From: an uncultured Collinsella sp.
Lineage (GTDB): Bacteria; Actinomycetota; Coriobacteriia; Coriobacteriales; Coriobacteriaceae
NCBI GenBank assembly: GCA_900759045.1
Contig: CAAETU010000040.1
Span: forward strand, 1 to 21,575
DNA length: 21,575 bases
Direction: 5' to 3'
Shown here: piece by piece, positions 18,918-21,575 of the stretch
Position numbering within the stretch: position 1 is the first letter of the stretch
Layout of the letters: every line of letters begins with the position of its first letter
Made by a program: the position numbers and the translations under genes
Notes under the pieces: model-generated
What the model was told of the DNA's origin: nothing
The model's database searches: none
The model's input: the letters and a program-made list of their open reading frames with translations, nothing else

Positions 18918-21371
18918 ATGCTGCAAAAAATCCAACGCTTTGGCGGGGCAATGTTCGCGCCCGCCATGTTGTTTTCCATATCGGGCCTTATGGTCGGCGT
19001 CTCCGCCCTCGCAACGTCTGCGGATATCGTCGGCGACCTCGCCGTATACGGAACCCCTTGGTACGTTTTTTGGACTATCATTCAGCGCGGCTCGTGGACG
19101 GTCTTTAAGCGACTTCCGCTCCTTTTTGCCGTAGCGCTGCCCATCGGCCTTGCCCAAAAGCAACCGGCACGTTGTTGCCTCGAGGCGCTCGTGGCTTATT
19201 TTGCCTATTGCTTCTTTTTGAGCGAGATCATCAAGCTAAGCGGAGACAACCTTGGACTTAAGTACCCGTCGTCTTTGACCCCCGCTAGCGGCATTACCAT
19301 CATCGACGGCATCAAGACGCTCGACACCGGCATTATCGGCCCGCTAGCGGTATCGGCAACCGTCGTCGCCATCCATGACCGCTTCTACGATGCCAAGGTC
19401 CCCGATTGGCTCGGCACCTTCTCGGGTTCCTCGCTGGTCTACCTCATCAGCTTTTTTGCCGTGTTCGCCCTTGCCGCCATCTCGGCCGCCATCGTGCCCT
19501 TCGTATACGCAGCGACCGAAACGCTGCGCCACGCACTTGTGGGCGTCGGCCCCCTCGGCGTGGGTATCTTTGCGTTTTTGGAGCGAGCACTCGAGCCCAT
19601 GGGGCTGCACCACCTGCTCTACATGCCTATCTACTACGACAATTTAGTTATTAACGACGGTATCTACGCCACGTGGACCAATTTGCTCCCCATTCTCTCC
19701 CATAGCACGCGCCCCCTCAATGAGCTTGCGCCGTGGGCTGGTTTCACCGCCACCGGCTGGGTCAAGCTCTTTGGCCTTCCTGCCATCGCCGTTGCGTTCT
19801 ACACCACCGCCAAGCCCGAACGCCGCGCTGGCCTCAAGGCCATCCTTCTGCCCGCCATCGTCGCTTCGGCGGTCTGCGGCGTCACCGAGCCGCTCGAGTT
19901 TCTCTTTATGTTCACCTATCCCGGGCTCTTTTTGCTCTATGCCGCCCTATCTTCCTGCCTCGCCATGGCTATGAACTTCTTTGGCGTCGTTGGCATCTTC
20001 TCGGGCGGCTTTATGGAAATGGCTGCCTTCAACTTTATCCCGCTCATGCGGGCGCATGCCGGCTCCTACCTTTTGGCACTCGGAATCGGACTCATCTTTA
20101 GCGTCATCTTCTTTCTGAGCTTTCGAGGTCTTATCCTGACCTTTGACCTTAAAACCCCGGGACGCGAGGACCATATCGCCAGCAACGCGGCGCTCTCACG
20201 CTTGACGGGAAACGACGTTGACGAAAAGCGCTCATCCAAAACCGGCGCTTCCGGCAACCAAGCCTCACAAGATCATCTCCTCGCCGAGCAGGTTGTGACG
20301 CTTCTGGGCGGCGTCTCCAACATTGCGGGCGCAACCAACTGCGCCACGCGTCTGCGCGTCGAAGTCGTGGATCCCTCCATCGTCGCGGACAATGCGACCT
20401 TTGTCGCAGCGGGTGCCAAAGGCCTCATCGTCACCGGCAAGACCGCTCAGGTAATCATCGGCATCTCGGTACCCCGCGTCAAAGAACACTTTGATCAGAT
20501 TATGGGACTCGAACCGGGTTTTGCATTCGCCGCCTCGCCTTTTCATGCCGGCGATGGCGCCAAAAAGTATGGCAATGTCTGCTTCTTCGACATCGACGGT
20601 ACGCTCGCCTGGCAAGATCCCAAACTTGCCCAAGAGCTCCCCGAGGGCGAGCGAGATCTTTCCCCCTATCCCAACGAGACGGTTGCACAGGCAATTCGCA
20701 CGTTTGTCGCCAACGGCAACAAAGCTTTTATCTGTACGGGGCGCACCCTCAGCTGCATCCATCCCAAGCTGCTCGAACTGCCGTGGGCAGGCGTCGTGTG
20801 CCTCGCGGGCGGTTACGCCGAACTCGAGGGGCGCGTCGTGCGAAACGCTGCCATAAGCCCCGGCATGTTACAGCGCCTCGCCCCCTATCTCGAGCAATCG
20901 GGCGAGGTCATTCGCTTTGAGGGCATCAATCGCGTCGTGCGCATGAGTGCAGATGCCCCCGAGACGTACGGATACGCACGCACCGTGGGCGACGCCGTCA
21001 CGCAACTTGAGCACTACAACGCCTATAAAATTCTTATGTCCACACCACTTGCCAACCGCATCGCCCAAGATGAAGAGCTTGGACCTCTGCTCTGCCTCAA
21101 CGAGCTCGAGCTCGAGGTCACAGAAATCTCGCCGCGCGAGTGCACCAAACGGGCCGGAATCAAGGCTGTGCTTGACGCCCTGGGACCAGACCACGGCACC
21201 GTATATGGCATTGGCGACGCGAGCAACGACATCGCCCTCATGGAGGCGGTCGATGTTGGCATCGCCATGGGCAACGCGCCGGACTTCCTCAAGGAAAAGG
21301 CCGACTACGTAACCGACAGCTTCGACCACGACGGCGTCGTCACCGCGCTCGAACACTTTGGGCTTATCTAG
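18918..21371 (+). CDS. Alpha-glucoside-type PTS EIICB permease fused to a HAD (Cof-type) phosphatase
   Basis: This 817-aa membrane protein has three parts. Residues 1-410 are an EIIC of the glucose/maltose superfamily. The start MLQKIQRFGGAMFAPAML, FLERALEPMGLHHLLYMP (220-237) and GVTEPLEF (321-328) resemble MalP/GlvC-type alpha-glucoside permeases, with about ten membrane segments. Residues 455-530 are an EIIB with the phosphorylated cysteine C475 in NCATRLRVEV. After a linker, 550-817 form a complete HAD Cof-type phosphatase: nucleophile D558 and D560 in FFDIDGTLA, T607 in ICTGRT, K744, and GIGDASNDIALME (764-776) with D767 and D771. No EIIA is present, so a separate EIIA(Glc)-like protein is needed. 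GGGAGG precedes the ATG. There is no phospho-alpha-glucosidase nearby. The phosphatase may dephosphorylate the imported sugar phosphate, an inferred role. Confidence 0.93.
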   Translation: MLQKIQRFGGAMFAPAMLFSISGLMVGVSALATSADIVGDLAVYGTPWYVFWTIIQRGSWTVFKRLPLLFAVALPIGLAQKQPARCCLEALVAYFAYCFFLSEIIKLSGDNLGLKYPSSLTPASGITIIDGIKTLDTGIIGPLAVSATVVAIHDRFYDAKVPDWLGTFSGSSLVYLISFFAVFALAAISAAIVPFVYAATETLRHALVGVGPLGVGIFAFLERALEPMGLHHLLYMPIYYDNLVINDGIYATWTNLLPILSHSTRPLNELAPWAGFTATGWVKLFGLPAIAVAFYTTAKPERRAGLKAILLPAIVASAVCGVTEPLEFLFMFTYPGLFLLYAALSSCLAMAMNFFGVVGIFSGGFMEMAAFNFIPLMRAHAGSYLLALGIGLIFSVIFFLSFRGLILTFDLKTPGREDHIASNAALSRLTGNDVDEKRSSKTGASGNQASQDHLLAEQVVTLLGGVSNIAGATNCATRLRVEVVDPSIVADNATFVAAGAKGLIVTGKTAQVIIGISVPRVKEHFDQIMGLEPGFAFAASPFHAGDGAKKYGNVCFFDIDGTLAWQDPKLAQELPEGERDLSPYPNETVAQAIRTFVANGNKAFICTGRTLSCIHPKLLELPWAGVVCLAGGYAELEGRVVRNAAISPGMLQRLAPYLEQSGEVIRFEGINRVVRMSADAPETYGYARTVGDAVTQLEHYNAYKILMSTPLANRIAQDEELGPLLCLNELELEVTEISPRECTKRAGIKAVLDALGPDHGTVYGIGDASNDIALMEAVDVGIAMGNAPDFLKEKADYVTDSFDHDGVVTALEHFGLI

Positions 21372-21487
21372 CCGAGCCCCTTGCCGCGTTTGCGACCGCA
21401 AGACTCAATCGTCTTCAACCGCCGCGCTCGACGCCCCAATGTGGCAATATGTAGTCTGCATAATGCAACGGTGCAACCTAAGAAAGA

Positions 21488-21575
21488 ATGCGAGAACCCG
21501 TGTCCAGTCCGTTTACCAGCTTTTTAGCCCAGCACTTTGACCAGATTAACGACTATCTGGCCACGTTCTTTGACG
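21488..21575 (+). CDS. N-terminal fragment of a gene, possibly polyprenyl synthetase
   Basis: An open frame runs from the ATG at 21488 to the right edge, encoding MREPVSSPFTSFLAQHFDQI and then NDYLATFFD. The helical 'FLxxxxxxIxxxLxxFF' pattern resembles the first helix of polyprenyl (farnesyl/geranylgeranyl) diphosphate synthases. Only 29 residues are visible and no catalytic motif is included, so the assignment is tentative. The ribosome binding site is weak (AAGAAAG). An in-frame GTG at 21500 is an alternative start. It lies 116 nt after the PTS gene, and no clear terminator is seen between them. Confidence 0.35.
   Translation, partial: MREPVSSPFTSFLAQHFDQINDYLATFFD

Noticed and set aside
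21401..21416. Small inverted repeat AAGAC/GTCTT after the PTS gene as a terminator
   Set aside because: The stem is short and there is no T tract, so termination here cannot be claimed.

Overview
The window looks like chromosomal DNA of a GC-rich Gram-positive gut actinobacterium, most likely Collinsella or a close relative in the Coriobacteriia. This is inferred from the high GC content, AGGAGG-type ribosome binding sites, twin-arginine (Tat) signal peptides on an exported hydrolase and a lipoprotein, a class IIa-like MurB, and a gene mix dominated by sugar uptake and UTRA-domain GntR regulators. I could not run a database search, so the genus is an inference.

Left part (1-4743, all minus strand): the 5' end of one SIS-domain sugar-phosphate isomerase/deglycase gene, a complete second SIS gene, two overlapping GntR/UTRA repressors, a small cytoplasmic protein of unknown function and a LacI-type repressor. 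The SIS genes have their own promoter, with a dyad that suits a GntR protein. This resembles the start of a catabolic operon for an amino sugar or a glycated amino acid (fructoselysine or glucoselysine type), which would continue left of the window.

Middle (4878-8696): murB (cell-wall precursor synthesis) points right. It converges with a gene for a Tat-exported coiled-coil peptidoglycan hydrolase. Between them lie a bidirectional terminator and a striking 125-bp element with 28-bp perfect inverted arms. galE diverges from the hydrolase gene and ends in a strong terminator.

Glucan block (8697-12823, plus strand): malQ and glgP handle maltodextrin or glycogen. MalQ lengthens glucan chains and releases glucose, and GlgP releases glucose-1-phosphate. 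GalE connects hexose metabolism to UDP-sugars. Between convergent glgP and the ABC operon sits a regular array of four 57-bp imperfect palindromes (12862-13160).

ABC block (13185-17868, minus strand): a complete CUT1-type sugar importer in the order substrate-binding lipoprotein, permease, permease, ATPase. A stable hairpin lies between the first two genes, and palindromic operator candidates lie upstream.

Right end (17880-21575): a TreR-like GntR repressor is divergent from a large PTS permease. That permease fuses alpha-glucoside-type EIIC and EIIB domains to a complete HAD (Cof-type) phosphatase. The motif GTTTAAAC, which fits the GTnTAnAC operator pattern of HutC-type GntR proteins, occurs twice in this divergent promoter region and once in the malQ promoter. 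The related GTATAAAC lies upstream of the ABC operon. The simplest model is one alpha-glucoside regulon: the PTS imports and phosphorylates a disaccharide such as maltose, the fused phosphatase removes the phosphate, and MalQ and GlgP process the free sugar. The last 88 bases hold the start of a further gene, possibly a polyprenyl synthetase.
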